Below are positions 16,012 to 23,652 of a DNA stretch of 50,205 nucleotides, in pieces. This DNA comes from Acidobacteriaceae bacterium (GTDB taxonomy: Bacteria > Acidobacteriota > Terriglobia > Terriglobales > Acidobacteriaceae): positions 1 to 50,205 of the forward strand of contig JASHNW010000102.1 of the NCBI GenBank assembly GCA_030041435.1, read 5' to 3'. The translations under genes were made by a program, and so were the position numbers. Each line of letters begins with the position of its first letter. The stretch's first letter is position 1. A model generated the notes under the pieces. It ran no database searches and was not told the origin of the DNA. It was given only the letters and a program-made list of their open reading frames with translations.

Positions 16012-16917
16012 ATGGACGTTTTGGTGGAGTTGGCGCAGATCTCGAAGTCCTATGAAGAGAAAGCGGCGGTTCGCGATCTGTCGCTCAGGATCGAGGCCGG
16101 CAGCATGTTTGGGCTGCTCGGCCCCAATGGCGCCGGCAAAACCTCCACCATCCGCATGATTGTGGGCATCACGTTGCCCGACGCCGGTAAAGTCACCCTG
16201 TTCAACAAGCCCTGGGCCAGCGCTTCCCTGCAGCGCGTCGGCTATCTGCCCGAAGAGCGCGGCCTCTACAAGAAGATGAAGATCGCCGATCAGCTCGTCT
16301 TCCTCGGCGAGCTGCGCGGGCTGGGCGCGGCCGAGGCCGGCCGGCGCGCGCACGCCTGGTGCGAGCGGCTCCAGATTGCCGAGGCCCTCAGCAAGAGAAC
16401 CGAAGAGCTCTCCAAGGGCATGCAGCAGAAAATCCAGTTCATCGCCACGCTGCTGCACGATCCGCAACTCATCATCATGGACGAACCCTTTTCCGGGCTC
16501 GATCCCGTAAACACCCTGCTGCTGCAGGACACCCTCCTCGACTTGAAAAAGCAGGGGAACGCCATTCTGTTTTCGACCCACCGCATGGACCAGGTGGAGA
16601 AGCTCTGCGATTCCATCTGCCTCATCAATCGCGGCGAAGCCGTGCTGTCGGGCGGCATGCGCGACATCAAATCGCGCTACGAACGGAATCATGTGGTGGT
16701 GCAGTACGAGGGTTCCGATGGCTTCCTGAGCCACCCGGCGATCGCCGAGTACAAGAACTACGCCGGCCAGGCGGAGATTCGCCTCAAGCCGCATGCTGAT
16801 GCGCAGGATCTGCTCCGCACCGCTGCGGCCACGGCCGCCATCATGAAGTTCGAGCTGGTGGAACCCTCGCTCGAGGAGATCTTTATCGAAACGGTGGGAG
16901 GGCGGACCGATGCTTAG
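16012..16917 (+). CDS. natA: ABC-2 exporter ATP-binding protein, NatA-like
   Basis: A 301-residue ATPase with Walker A GPNGAGKTS (residues 37-45), signature LSKGMQQKIQF, Walker B LIIMDEPFSGLDP and switch His in STHRMDQ. The region after about residue 225 (KSRYERNHVVVQYEG onward) is a C-terminal extension of the DUF4162 type found in NatA-like proteins. ATG 16012 follows GAGG at 15997-16000. The stop overlaps the start of the permease gene by 8 bases (16910-16917), so the two are coupled. NatAB of Bacillus exports sodium; here the substrate is unknown. Confidence 0.92.
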   Translation: MDVLVELAQISKSYEEKAAVRDLSLRIEAGSMFGLLGPNGAGKTSTIRMIVGITLPDAGKVTLFNKPWASASLQRVGYLPEERGLYKKMKIADQLVFLGELRGLGAAEAGRRAHAWCERLQIAEALSKRTEELSKGMQQKIQFIATLLHDPQLIIMDEPFSGLDPVNTLLLQDTLLDLKKQGNAILFSTHRMDQVEKLCDSICLINRGEAVLSGGMRDIKSRYERNHVVVQYEGSDGFLSHPAIAEYKNYAGQAEIRLKPHADAQDLLRTAAATAAIMKFELVEPSLEEIFIETVGGRTDA

Positions 16918-18166
16918 GAACACGCTGTTGATCGCGAAGCGCGAATACCTGGAGCGAGTGCGCAGCAAGATGTTTCGCTTTACCACGATCCTCGTGCCGA
17001 TCGGCGCCGCCGGCCTCGCCGTGATCGGCGGCATCGGCGGCAAAAAGATGGAAGCCGGAGTGCAGAACCTCGCCATCGTTTCCGATAATCCCGTGCTGGC
17101 CCAGGACGTGAAAGCCGCTCTGGAGAAAGCCGAAATCCCGCCAAAGACCGTCGAGGTCATTGCGCCCGCCGCTCCTGCGGATATCTCGCAGCTCAACCAG
17201 CGCGTGGCCGCTCACCAGATCGGCGGCTATCTGGTGGTCAATGAGGCGCCTGGGCAGGTTACCCCCGATGCGGCGTGGATCTCCGGCAGCGCCACCGACT
17301 TCATCGGCAAAGCGGAGATGGAAACCGCGGTCAGCAACGGACTGGTGCGCGAACAACTCCTGGCGCGCGGCATGACGGACAGCCAGGTGCAGGCCCTGAT
17401 GAAAGACGTGAAGCTCAAAACCAGGCAGGTGAAACACGGCGCCGTTGTGGACGAAGATACCAGCCGCAGCTTCGCCGGGGCCTACGCGCTCATCTTCGTG
17501 CTGTACGGCGCCGTGCTCATTTACGGCATCAATATTGCGCGATCCGTCGTCGAAGAGAAAACCTCGCGCATCTTTGAAGTGTTGCTCTCCTCGGCCACCG
17601 CCGACGAGCTGATGCTGGGCAAGCTGCTCGGCGTCGGCGCCACCGGATTGACCCAGATGGGCATCTGGGCCGCGCTGCTGGTGCTGTATGCGGGCTCTTC
17701 CATCGCGGCTGCGCAGGGAGTGCACGGGCTCACTTCCCTCGGAGTAACCCGCGCGGAGCTGATATTCTTCGCCGTCTTCTTTATCGGCGGCTTCTATCTC
17801 TACAGCGGCCTCGCCGCCGCACTGGGTTCCAGCGTCAACGGCGAGCAGGAAGTCCAGCAATTCAGCCTCATCCTCATTTCACCTCTCGTCGCCAGCGTCG
17901 TCCTGTTTCCTTATGTGCTCGGTAATCCCGCATCGACGGCCTCCGTCATCCTCTCCCTGCTGCCGCCGTTCACCCCCATCATCATGTACATGCGCATCTG
18001 CGCGCAGATGCCGCCCGCCTGGCAGATCGCGCTCTCGGTGGTTCTCCTGTTCGCCTCGGTGCTCGCTATGGTGTGGCTGGCAGCGCGCATCTATCGCGTC
18101 GGCGTGCTCATGTACGGCAAGCGGGCGACTCTGCCGGAGATGATCCGCTGGCTGCGCTACAGCTGA
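16910..18166 (+). CDS. natB: ABC-2 type permease, NatB-like
   Basis: A 418-residue membrane partner of the ATPase. It begins with the usual NatB N terminus KREYLERVRSKMFRF, one TM helix (about 24-40), a large extracytoplasmic loop of about 150 residues, then five to six helices from 185 onward. The coupling segment SRIFEVLLSSATADELMLGKLLG, before the later helices, is the conserved ABC-2 cytoplasmic motif. The translation overlaps natA by 8 bases. It converges on yidD with 39 bases between the stops. Confidence 0.92.
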   Translation: MLRNTLLIAKREYLERVRSKMFRFTTILVPIGAAGLAVIGGIGGKKMEAGVQNLAIVSDNPVLAQDVKAALEKAEIPPKTVEVIAPAAPADISQLNQRVAAHQIGGYLVVNEAPGQVTPDAAWISGSATDFIGKAEMETAVSNGLVREQLLARGMTDSQVQALMKDVKLKTRQVKHGAVVDEDTSRSFAGAYALIFVLYGAVLIYGINIARSVVEEKTSRIFEVLLSSATADELMLGKLLGVGATGLTQMGIWAALLVLYAGSSIAAAQGVHGLTSLGVTRAELIFFAVFFIGGFYLYSGLAAALGSSVNGEQEVQQFSLILISPLVASVVLFPYVLGNPASTASVILSLLPPFTPIIMYMRICAQMPPAWQIALSVVLLFASVLAMVWLAARIYRVGVLMYGKRATLPEMIRWLRYS

Positions 18167-18205
18167 TGACCGGTTTTCCTGTTCAGAAGCTCGAACGCCG
18201 CTCCC

Positions 18206-18538
18206 TCACGGAACAGGGTCGCGTGTGCCCATCGGCACTGCGCGCGTGCAGGAGCGAACGCGCCGGAAGCTCAGAACCAGGCCTTTCGCGATGCCGTATT
18301 TGCGCACTGCCTGCTCTGCATAGCGCGAGCAGGTCGGCTGATAGCGGCAGCGGATAAACCTTCCGCTAAGTGGATGCACGTAGTGGTGATAACTCGCCAC
18401 GGCAGCAGAAAACACGCGAACGCTCACCTGCTTTGCGGGAGGACGCAGAGAGTCCGCCACCTCCAGAAGGCACAGAATCGCCAGCGCGCAGAGATAGGTG
18501 TGCGGCTTCTTCAGGATCCTATTCCGCAATGCGGGCAT
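18206..18538 (-). CDS. yidD: YidD-like membrane insertion efficiency factor
   Basis: A 110-residue protein containing the YidD signature: CRYQPTCSRYAEQAVRKYG, then GLVLSFRRVRSC and a DPVP C terminus. YidD proteins sit on the inner membrane surface and help YidC insert proteins. The first 45 residues hold a hydrophobic stretch (TYLCALAILCLLEVADSL) ahead of the conserved part, longer than the usual YidD N terminus. It is away from the normal rpmH-rnpA-yidC locus; instead its start lies within the 3' end of a membrane/zinc-ribbon gene (28-base overlap). Confidence 0.88.
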   Translation of the reverse strand: MPALRNRILKKPHTYLCALAILCLLEVADSLRPPAKQVSVRVFSAAVASYHHYVHPLSGRFIRCRYQPTCSRYAEQAVRKYGIAKGLVLSFRRVRSCTRAVPMGTRDPVP

Positions 18539-18879
18539 CTCACGCTGGCCTGCAGGCGCTTATTGCCGCAATTGGGGCACGGGATCACATTGCCCTGAGG
18601 TCGCGACAAAATGTAGATGATCAGGCCGATGAAACTGGTAAAGAACACCAGCAGCATCCACAGCACGGCGCTGTCCATGCCGCGTGCCTTGGCGTCGCGA
18701 GCGACCCACACCAGCAGCGCGATGTCGAGGACGACCAGCGCGATCGGAATGAGAAGGAACGTGCTGCATAACGCGCAGCCCGCCGCAGCCGAGGCATTGT
18801 CCGAAGCGGTTTGTGCGAAAGAGCTGTTAAAAGACACAGCGAGGACAGAGCAGAACAGGGCACATCCGGTCTTTCTCAT
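18511..18879 (-). CDS. Membrane protein with PLDc_N-like segment and zinc ribbon
   Basis: A 122-residue protein. A signal-like hydrophobic N terminus (1-23) is followed by two TM segments (about 39-60 and 71-90). The second runs WMLLVFFTSFIGLIIYILSR, the pattern of the short PLDc_N (phospholipase D N-terminal) module common in small membrane proteins. A C-terminal zinc ribbon has CPNC (about 100-103) and CPHC (about 115-118). The role is unknown. It overlaps the start of yidD by 28 bases, so the pair is cotranscribed and probably coupled. Confidence 0.8.
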   Translation of the reverse strand: MRKTGCALFCSVLAVSFNSSFAQTASDNASAAAGCALCSTFLLIPIALVVLDIALLVWVARDAKARGMDSAVLWMLLVFFTSFIGLIIYILSRPQGNVIPCPNCGNKRLQASVRCPHCGIGS

Positions 18880-18980
18880 TGCGCTCTTTCTCTACTCGGT
18901 TTTCGGGGAGGAACCCAGATTGAACCCAAAACACGGCGCGGTCAAGCAACAAGTGGCTGAGTTTTCCTCCCTTGTCGGCT

Positions 18981-20354
18981 TCAGTCTCCGTTCACACAGC
19001 GTTTTGGCGAGGCTTCGCTCACTCGGTCGCGAGCGTGGGCGCCGGGTTCGAGAGGCACAACCTTTGCTCCTGAACTGCCCGCCACGCCCCCGTCGTCCGA
19101 ATTCCGATTGCGCTCAACCATCCGCGGTCGCAGGTTCGTGGGAAGAAAAATGCTGAAAACCGTCCCATGCCTCTCCGGCGTCGCAGACGAGCGAAGCCGC
19201 ATTTCCCCGCCATAGCGCTGGATGATGGACCGCGTCACCCACAGTCCCAGCCCCGTGCCGCGCTGCCCCTTGGTCGTGAAAAACGGCTCCCCCAGCCGGT
19301 GCTGCACCGCAGGATCGATGCCGCTGCCGTTGTCCCCCACCGAAATGCGGATGCCGCGCACCCCATGGTCCGACCAGCTCCGCGTGCATCGGATCCGAAT
19401 GCGCAGCCGGCCCCGCACCGTGGATGCCTCCACCGCGTTCGTAATCAGGTTGGAGAGGACCTGGCGCATCTCTCCGGGGTAGACGACCGGTTCCTCGGGG
19501 CAGTCGTACTGTCGCTGGATGCGCAGGTTTTTCTCCTCCACGCGGCGGCCGTAGAGGGAAAGCACTTCCTCCATCAGGTCGTCGATCCGCGTCCGCACCG
19601 GACCCGTAGTCTCGCGTGAAAACTTGAGCGTCTGCCGGCTGATTTGCGCCACGCGCTCCAGCTCTCGTTGCGCCAGTGCAAGGTAACCCCTCGACTGCAC
19701 GGGAAGATCCTTGTCCTGCCCCAGCAGGTACAGCAAATTCGTCACCGCTTCCAGCGGATTGTTGATTTCATGCGCGATCGATGCGGCCAGCCGCCCCACC
19801 GTGATGAGCTTTTGGTTCTCGCGCAGCAGAACCGCCGCGCGTTCCAGCTCCGATTGCGCCCGCGCCTGCGCGTTCGAAAACTCGCGAACCTTAGCCGCTC
19901 GCGCCAGCACCATGGGCAGCCGTTCGACCTCGCCCGCCGGAAGATATTCCGTTGCGTCGCGAAGCATGCGCAGCGATTCGCCCTCCGAGGCGTGGCCTCC
20001 CACCAGCACCACCGGAATAGGAGGCTGCGCCTTGTGCGCGCGATCGAAGATTTCTTCCAGATTGAGGTCGGGAATCGATTCCGTGCCCGCTAAAATGAGA
20101 GCCGTCGTACCCCGCCGCAGCTCCTCGAAGAATTCGCGCCGGTTCTCGGCGCATTCAATCGACAGGGCCAGACCGGCACGGCGAACCGCCGCCCGCACCT
20201 GGTGGTGCGAGACAGCGGAGCAACGCAGCATCAGCACTCCGGACATAGGTTTCCCGTTCATGAGTACAGTCTCCGGTCCGGCCACGGCCGCGCGTCGCCC
20301 CAGCCACCGTTCCATGTTCGCGCCCGGAAGCGCGTGAGCCTCCGCGGTCGACAT
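18981..20354 (-). CDS. Cytoplasmic sensor histidine kinase with degenerate receiver domain
   Basis: A 457-residue kinase. Residues about 38-153 have the alternating pattern of a receiver domain, but the strand that should end in the phospho-acceptor Asp reads TTALILAG, so no Asp is present. A coiled coil (about 155-185) leads to HisKA with His195 (ASIAHEINNP). The ATPase domain has the N box LITNAVEAS and G boxes VGDNGSGID, TTKGQRGTGLGL. No TM segment is seen, so it is cytoplasmic. The ATG at 20354 follows GGAG; the open frame extends further upstream but into the promoter region of the divergent TolC gene. No response regulator lies next to it. Confidence 0.9.
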   Translation of the reverse strand: MSTAEAHALPGANMERWLGRRAAVAGPETVLMNGKPMSGVLMLRCSAVSHHQVRAAVRRAGLALSIECAENRREFFEELRRGTTALILAGTESIPDLNLEEIFDRAHKAQPPIPVVLVGGHASEGESLRMLRDATEYLPAGEVERLPMVLARAAKVREFSNAQARAQSELERAAVLLRENQKLITVGRLAASIAHEINNPLEAVTNLLYLLGQDKDLPVQSRGYLALAQRELERVAQISRQTLKFSRETTGPVRTRIDDLMEEVLSLYGRRVEEKNLRIQRQYDCPEEPVVYPGEMRQVLSNLITNAVEASTVRGRLRIRIRCTRSWSDHGVRGIRISVGDNGSGIDPAVQHRLGEPFFTTKGQRGTGLGLWVTRSIIQRYGGEMRLRSSATPERHGTVFSIFLPTNLRPRMVERNRNSDDGGVAGSSGAKVVPLEPGAHARDRVSEASPKRCVNGD

Positions 20355-20659
20355 GCACTCCTTGGCTTGCGTCCTGCATCTTAGGGTTGGCTCGCCCGCC
20401 GCGAACCGGACAATCCGGCGCCCCGGGGTTGAGCTGAAAACCTTCCTCCTCCTCTGTTCGATGGGCCTGCTTTCATGGGTGTTGCTTGCAGCCGGACCGC
20501 GCTCTCTGGCGCAATCCCGCCCGTGCACACCCTCTGGATCGCGCACGCGCGGCACATCCCCCCGCGAACCGCACCCATTCCCGCGGTACCGCGTCTCTCG
20601 CAACCTGGAGATTTTTGGCAACCCCGACCGGTTATCCTGATCTAACCAGAAGAATCCCG
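20355..20659. other. Intergenic region between kinase and TolC-family genes
   Basis: A 305-base divergent promoter region. It stays open in both neighbouring frames but the translations show no domain. Nothing else clear: no palindrome, tRNA or terminator was seen. Confidence 0.6.
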
Positions 20660-22129
20660 ATGGATTTGCGGACATTCATAAAAGTCTTTTTGGCTGCCGG
20701 CGCCTTTGCGGCCTGCGCGGCGGCCCTGGCGCAGAGCAACCCTGCCAATTCGGCAGTCAACCCCTATGCCGGCAGCGTGCAGGCGGTTCCGTTTGCGCCG
20801 GAAGTCCGGCAGCTCACCCTCGACGATGCCATCCGCCTCGGCATAGAAAACAACCTGGCGCTCACCCTCGCCCGCCAGCAGCAGAAATCCGCCAGCGCTC
20901 AGAAGCTCCAGCTCGTGAACGTCCTGCTCCCCAACATGTCGCTGCATGGCGAAACGGGAGTCCACCAGTACAACCTCGAGGCGTTCGGCTTTCACCCCTC
21001 GATTATCCCGGAGTTTGCGAAGTTCCTGCCCCCCGGCACCGCCCTTTCTTCTTTCCATCTCGTCACCAGGGTCGATACCACCATAGGCCAGGCGAATTTC
21101 TCCCAGGCCCTGTTCAACTGGGCCGGATACGACGTATGGCGTGCAGCCGGCGCGGTCGAGAAAGCAGCGTTCTACAACACCCAGTCCTCGCGCGGCCTGG
21201 TGGTGCTCAACGTCGGCGATACCTATTTGCAGGCCCTGGCGGCAAAGTCCCAGGCCGACTATGCGCGATCGCTCCTGAATACCGATCTGACCCTGCTGAA
21301 TCAGGCCCACGAAGAGCATCTCGCCGGAACCGCAGCCAATCTCGACGAGCTCCGCGCGCGCGTCCAGTATCAGAGCCAGGCGCAGACCGTCATCGCGGCT
21401 GACGATGACTTCGAAAAGGCAAAGATCGCTCTCAATCGCGAAATCGGTCTGCCCCCGGAACAGAAGATCGAGCTGACGGAATCGGCTCCCTACGCCGAGC
21501 TGGGGTCGATATCCATCGAAGAGGCACGCGCCGAAGCCTACGCCAGCCGCCAGGACTATCAGGGGCTGAAACAGGAGCTCCGCGCAGCAGAGCTCGAGCG
21601 CAAGGCAACCACCCACCAGCGCTTCCCCACCCTCGAATTTGACGGCAACTGGGGGGTAACTGGCATATCCGGCGGGGTCTATCACGAGACCTTTTCCGCC
21701 ATGGGCACGCTCAGTGTGCCGGTCTTTGAAGAGGCGAAGTTTCGCGGCGATGATGACGTGGCCCAGGCCCAGCTGGAGCAAATCCGCGCGCGCATGCAGG
21801 ACCTCACCGTCAAAATCGATCAGCAGCTGCGCGACAGCCTGCTCGACCTGGAAACCGCCGAAGAAACCGTAAAGGTGGCGCGAAGCAACGTCGGCCTGGC
21901 CACCACCGCGCTCGATCAGACCCAGCAGCGCTTCACCGCCGGCGTCACGGATAACCTCCCCGTTGCCGAGGCGCAGTCAACCCTCGCTCAGGCGCAGACG
22001 CAGTACGTGAACAGTGTTCTTGAGCTGAACGAGGCCCGCCTCGGCCTGGCCCGCAACCTCGGCATCGTCGATACCCAGTACAAAACCTATCTTCACGGCC
22101 GCCAGCCGCCCGCAGCGACGAACCATTAG
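20660..22129 (+). CDS. TolC-family outer membrane efflux protein
   Basis: A 489-residue outer-membrane channel protein. The signal peptide covers about residues 1-25. Two long coiled-coil OEP repeats follow, typified by LTLDDAIRLGIENNLALTLA (near 52) and TLAQAQTQYVNSVLELNEAR in the second half. ATG 20660 gives the natural signal peptide; the upstream open frame is spurious. No inner-membrane pump genes are adjacent, so it may serve a system elsewhere. It is divergent from the degenerate-receiver kinase. It differs from the second channel gene at 39899, which is a lipoprotein of the RND operon. Confidence 0.9.
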   Translation: MDLRTFIKVFLAAGAFAACAAALAQSNPANSAVNPYAGSVQAVPFAPEVRQLTLDDAIRLGIENNLALTLARQQQKSASAQKLQLVNVLLPNMSLHGETGVHQYNLEAFGFHPSIIPEFAKFLPPGTALSSFHLVTRVDTTIGQANFSQALFNWAGYDVWRAAGAVEKAAFYNTQSSRGLVVLNVGDTYLQALAAKSQADYARSLLNTDLTLLNQAHEEHLAGTAANLDELRARVQYQSQAQTVIAADDDFEKAKIALNREIGLPPEQKIELTESAPYAELGSISIEEARAEAYASRQDYQGLKQELRAAELERKATTHQRFPTLEFDGNWGVTGISGGVYHETFSAMGTLSVPVFEEAKFRGDDDVAQAQLEQIRARMQDLTVKIDQQLRDSLLDLETAEETVKVARSNVGLATTALDQTQQRFTAGVTDNLPVAEAQSTLAQAQTQYVNSVLELNEARLGLARNLGIVDTQYKTYLHGRQPPAATNH

Positions 22130-22191
22130 ATCGTTGCCAGGCGCCACTACTCGAATGCGTTCTTACCCGGCGATTTCCGCTCCCGCCCCCC

Positions 22192-22551
22192 TCAGGCGGG
22201 CGGCTGCCACAACTCGACCCGATTGCCCTCCGGGTCGGTGAACCAGCCGAACTTCCCGTAATCAAACGATTCGCGCTTCGGATCGACCGCCACTCCTTCG
22301 CCCGCCAGCCGGTCGAGCAGCGCATCCAGATCGTCGACCTGAAAGTTGAGCATCACCGGCTGCTCAACCGGAAAGTACTCCGAGGAATGTGGGAAAAAAG
22401 AGAGCGCAATGACCGCCCGCTGCCGCTCTGCCGGCAGCACGAAGCTGCCCTCGCCCATGGGCAGACTCAGGTGCTCCTCATACCACGCGTAGAGCGCCGC
22501 GGGATCCCGTGCGCGAAGAAAAACTCCGCCCAACCCGGTTGCCTGTGCCAT
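22192..22551 (-). CDS. VOC (glyoxalase/dioxygenase) family protein
   Basis: A 119-residue single-chain VOC-fold protein. The first half is LGGVFLRARDPAALYAWYEEHLSL; the second has MLNFQVDDLDALLDRLAGEGV and ends WFTDPEGNRVELWQPPA, the usual metal-binding Glu region (E114). Family members bind metals in two beta-alpha-beta-beta-beta units and act as glyoxalases, dioxygenases or resistance proteins; no specific role can be assigned. The start at 22551 has a strong GAGGAGG that lies inside the last codons of the upstream 59-residue gene. That gene's stop is 1 base away, so translation is coupled. Confidence 0.9.
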   Translation of the reverse strand: MAQATGLGGVFLRARDPAALYAWYEEHLSLPMGEGSFVLPAERQRAVIALSFFPHSSEYFPVEQPVMLNFQVDDLDALLDRLAGEGVAVDPKRESFDYGKFGWFTDPEGNRVELWQPPA

Positions 22552-22552
22552 A

Positions 22553-22732
22553 TCAGTCCTCCTCGGAAAGGAGCGTAGCCAGTGACCTGGGGTGTTTCGC
22601 GCCGCGCTTCTCTTCACGCGCCGTGTGGGGGATCACGCGCTCCGGCTTCGGCTGGCCGACGCGCTCGCGCGCGTTGGCTTTCACCGCCTTCACTGCTGAG
22701 AAGGTCCTCTTCTTTGCGCGCTTTTTCGGCAT
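22553..22732 (-). CDS. Small basic hypothetical protein
   Basis: A 59-residue protein, MPKKRAKKRTFSAVKAVKAN at its start, ending HPRSLATLLSEED. It is strongly basic in the first 50 residues with an acidic SEED end. It has no membrane segment. It is too short for a normal ORF cut-off but is supported by its neighbour: its last codons (GAG GAG GAC) double as the ribosome binding site of the VOC gene, whose ATG comes 1 base after this stop. I recall similar small lysine/arginine-rich proteins in Acidobacteriota but know no function; RNA or DNA binding is a guess from charge. Confidence 0.72.
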   Translation of the reverse strand: MPKKRAKKRTFSAVKAVKANARERVGQPKPERVIPHTAREEKRGAKHPRSLATLLSEED

Positions 22733-22848
22733 GGCGTGCTCAGAGTCGCCCCCTCAGGATCGTAACCACACCCGCATCGGATTCTGCAGGCTTACCGGCT
22801 GGTCGGCCGACCGCAAGGCTGAGCCTCGAGCCAATCTGCCCGGAGCCT

Positions 22849-23202
22849 CTAGGTCCGCTCCACTTCCTTCAAACGAGCCGCCTTGCCGCGCAGACCGCGC
22901 AGGTAGAACAGCCGCGCGCGCCGTACCTTGGCCGACCGCACCTTCTCCACCTTGTCGATCACTTTGCTGTTGCACGGGAAGATGCGCTCGACCCCCTGGC
23001 CGAAACTCATCTTGCGCACGGTAAAACTGCCCTGGGGGCCGTTCTTGCGCGCGATCACCACGCCCTCAAACGCCTGGAGACGTTCCTTGTCGCCTTCTTT
23101 AATCCGCACCTGTACCCGCACCGTGTCGCCCGGCCCAAAGGGGGGCAGGTCGGTGCGGTTCAGTTTCTCGGCGAGCTTCTGCATCACTGGATGTATCGAC
23201 AT
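22849..23202 (-). CDS. rplS: 50S ribosomal protein L19
   Basis: A 117-residue ribosomal protein at the 30S-50S interface. The sequence [29 protein letters not shown] and [27 protein letters not shown] are diagnostic. The start ATG follows AGGAA 6 bases upstream. The usual neighbours trmD and rimM are not present here. Downstream lies a 116-base gap with a 12-bp palindrome GGTCGGCCGACC at 22801-22812, then the 59-residue gene. Upstream a hairpin repeat array fills the space to the tricorn-like gene. Confidence 0.98.
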   Translation of the reverse strand: MSIHPVMQKLAEKLNRTDLPPFGPGDTVRVQVRIKEGDKERLQAFEGVVIARKNGPQGSFTVRKMSFGQGVERIFPCNSKVIDKVEKVRSAKVRRARLFYLRGLRGKAARLKEVERT

Positions 23203-23273
23203 AGCTGTTTCCTGATAGAGATTTGCGAATCTTCAGTTTACAGGAAAATCGCGAAGTGGGTTAGTTTGGAGCC

Positions 23274-23535
23274 GTTTTGAAAGGGCGGAGCTTCACCGCT
23301 CGCGGAAAAATGCCAGAAGCGAGGGGTTTTGTATCAGGGTACGAGTTCACTCGTGCCGTAAGAGCTGCACAATCCACGGAGCTTTAGCCCCCGAGGTTTG
23401 AAAGGGCACGGCTTCAGCCGTGCCGGAAGGGCCCCAAAAATGAAAGGGGCTTTAGCTCCCGAGGTTTGAAAGGGCACGGCTTCAGCCGTGCCGAAAGGGC
23501 TCAGAAAGACAAGGGGCTTTAGCCCCCGAGGGACG
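23274..23535. repeat. Tandem array of the dispersed double-hairpin repeat, copy B
   Basis: Three clear units of 68-70 bases start at 23327, 23397 and 23465, and a decayed unit starts near 23274. Each has hairpin 1 (GGCACGGC-ttca-GCCGTGCC in units 2 and 3; ACGAG-ttca-CTCGT in unit 1) and hairpin 2 of the form GGGGCTTTAGCCCC, with changes, then CGAGG. The last unit ends GAGGGACGG. Arms differ between units but pairing is kept. No spacer sequence separates the units, so it is not CRISPR. Confidence 0.88.
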
Positions 23536-23652
23536 GATTCGCGCAAACTGACCCCTCACCGAGAATCCTTGCCCTGCGTGTTGCCTTCCGCAGAGGCAGA
23601 TCCCCCGCATTAGGATATCCTCTCCATTCAGGTTTTTTGTGGAGGCTGATCG

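Noticed and set aside
23274-23535. CRISPR-like array
   Set aside because: The units are contiguous and similar throughout, with no unique spacers and no cas genes nearby.
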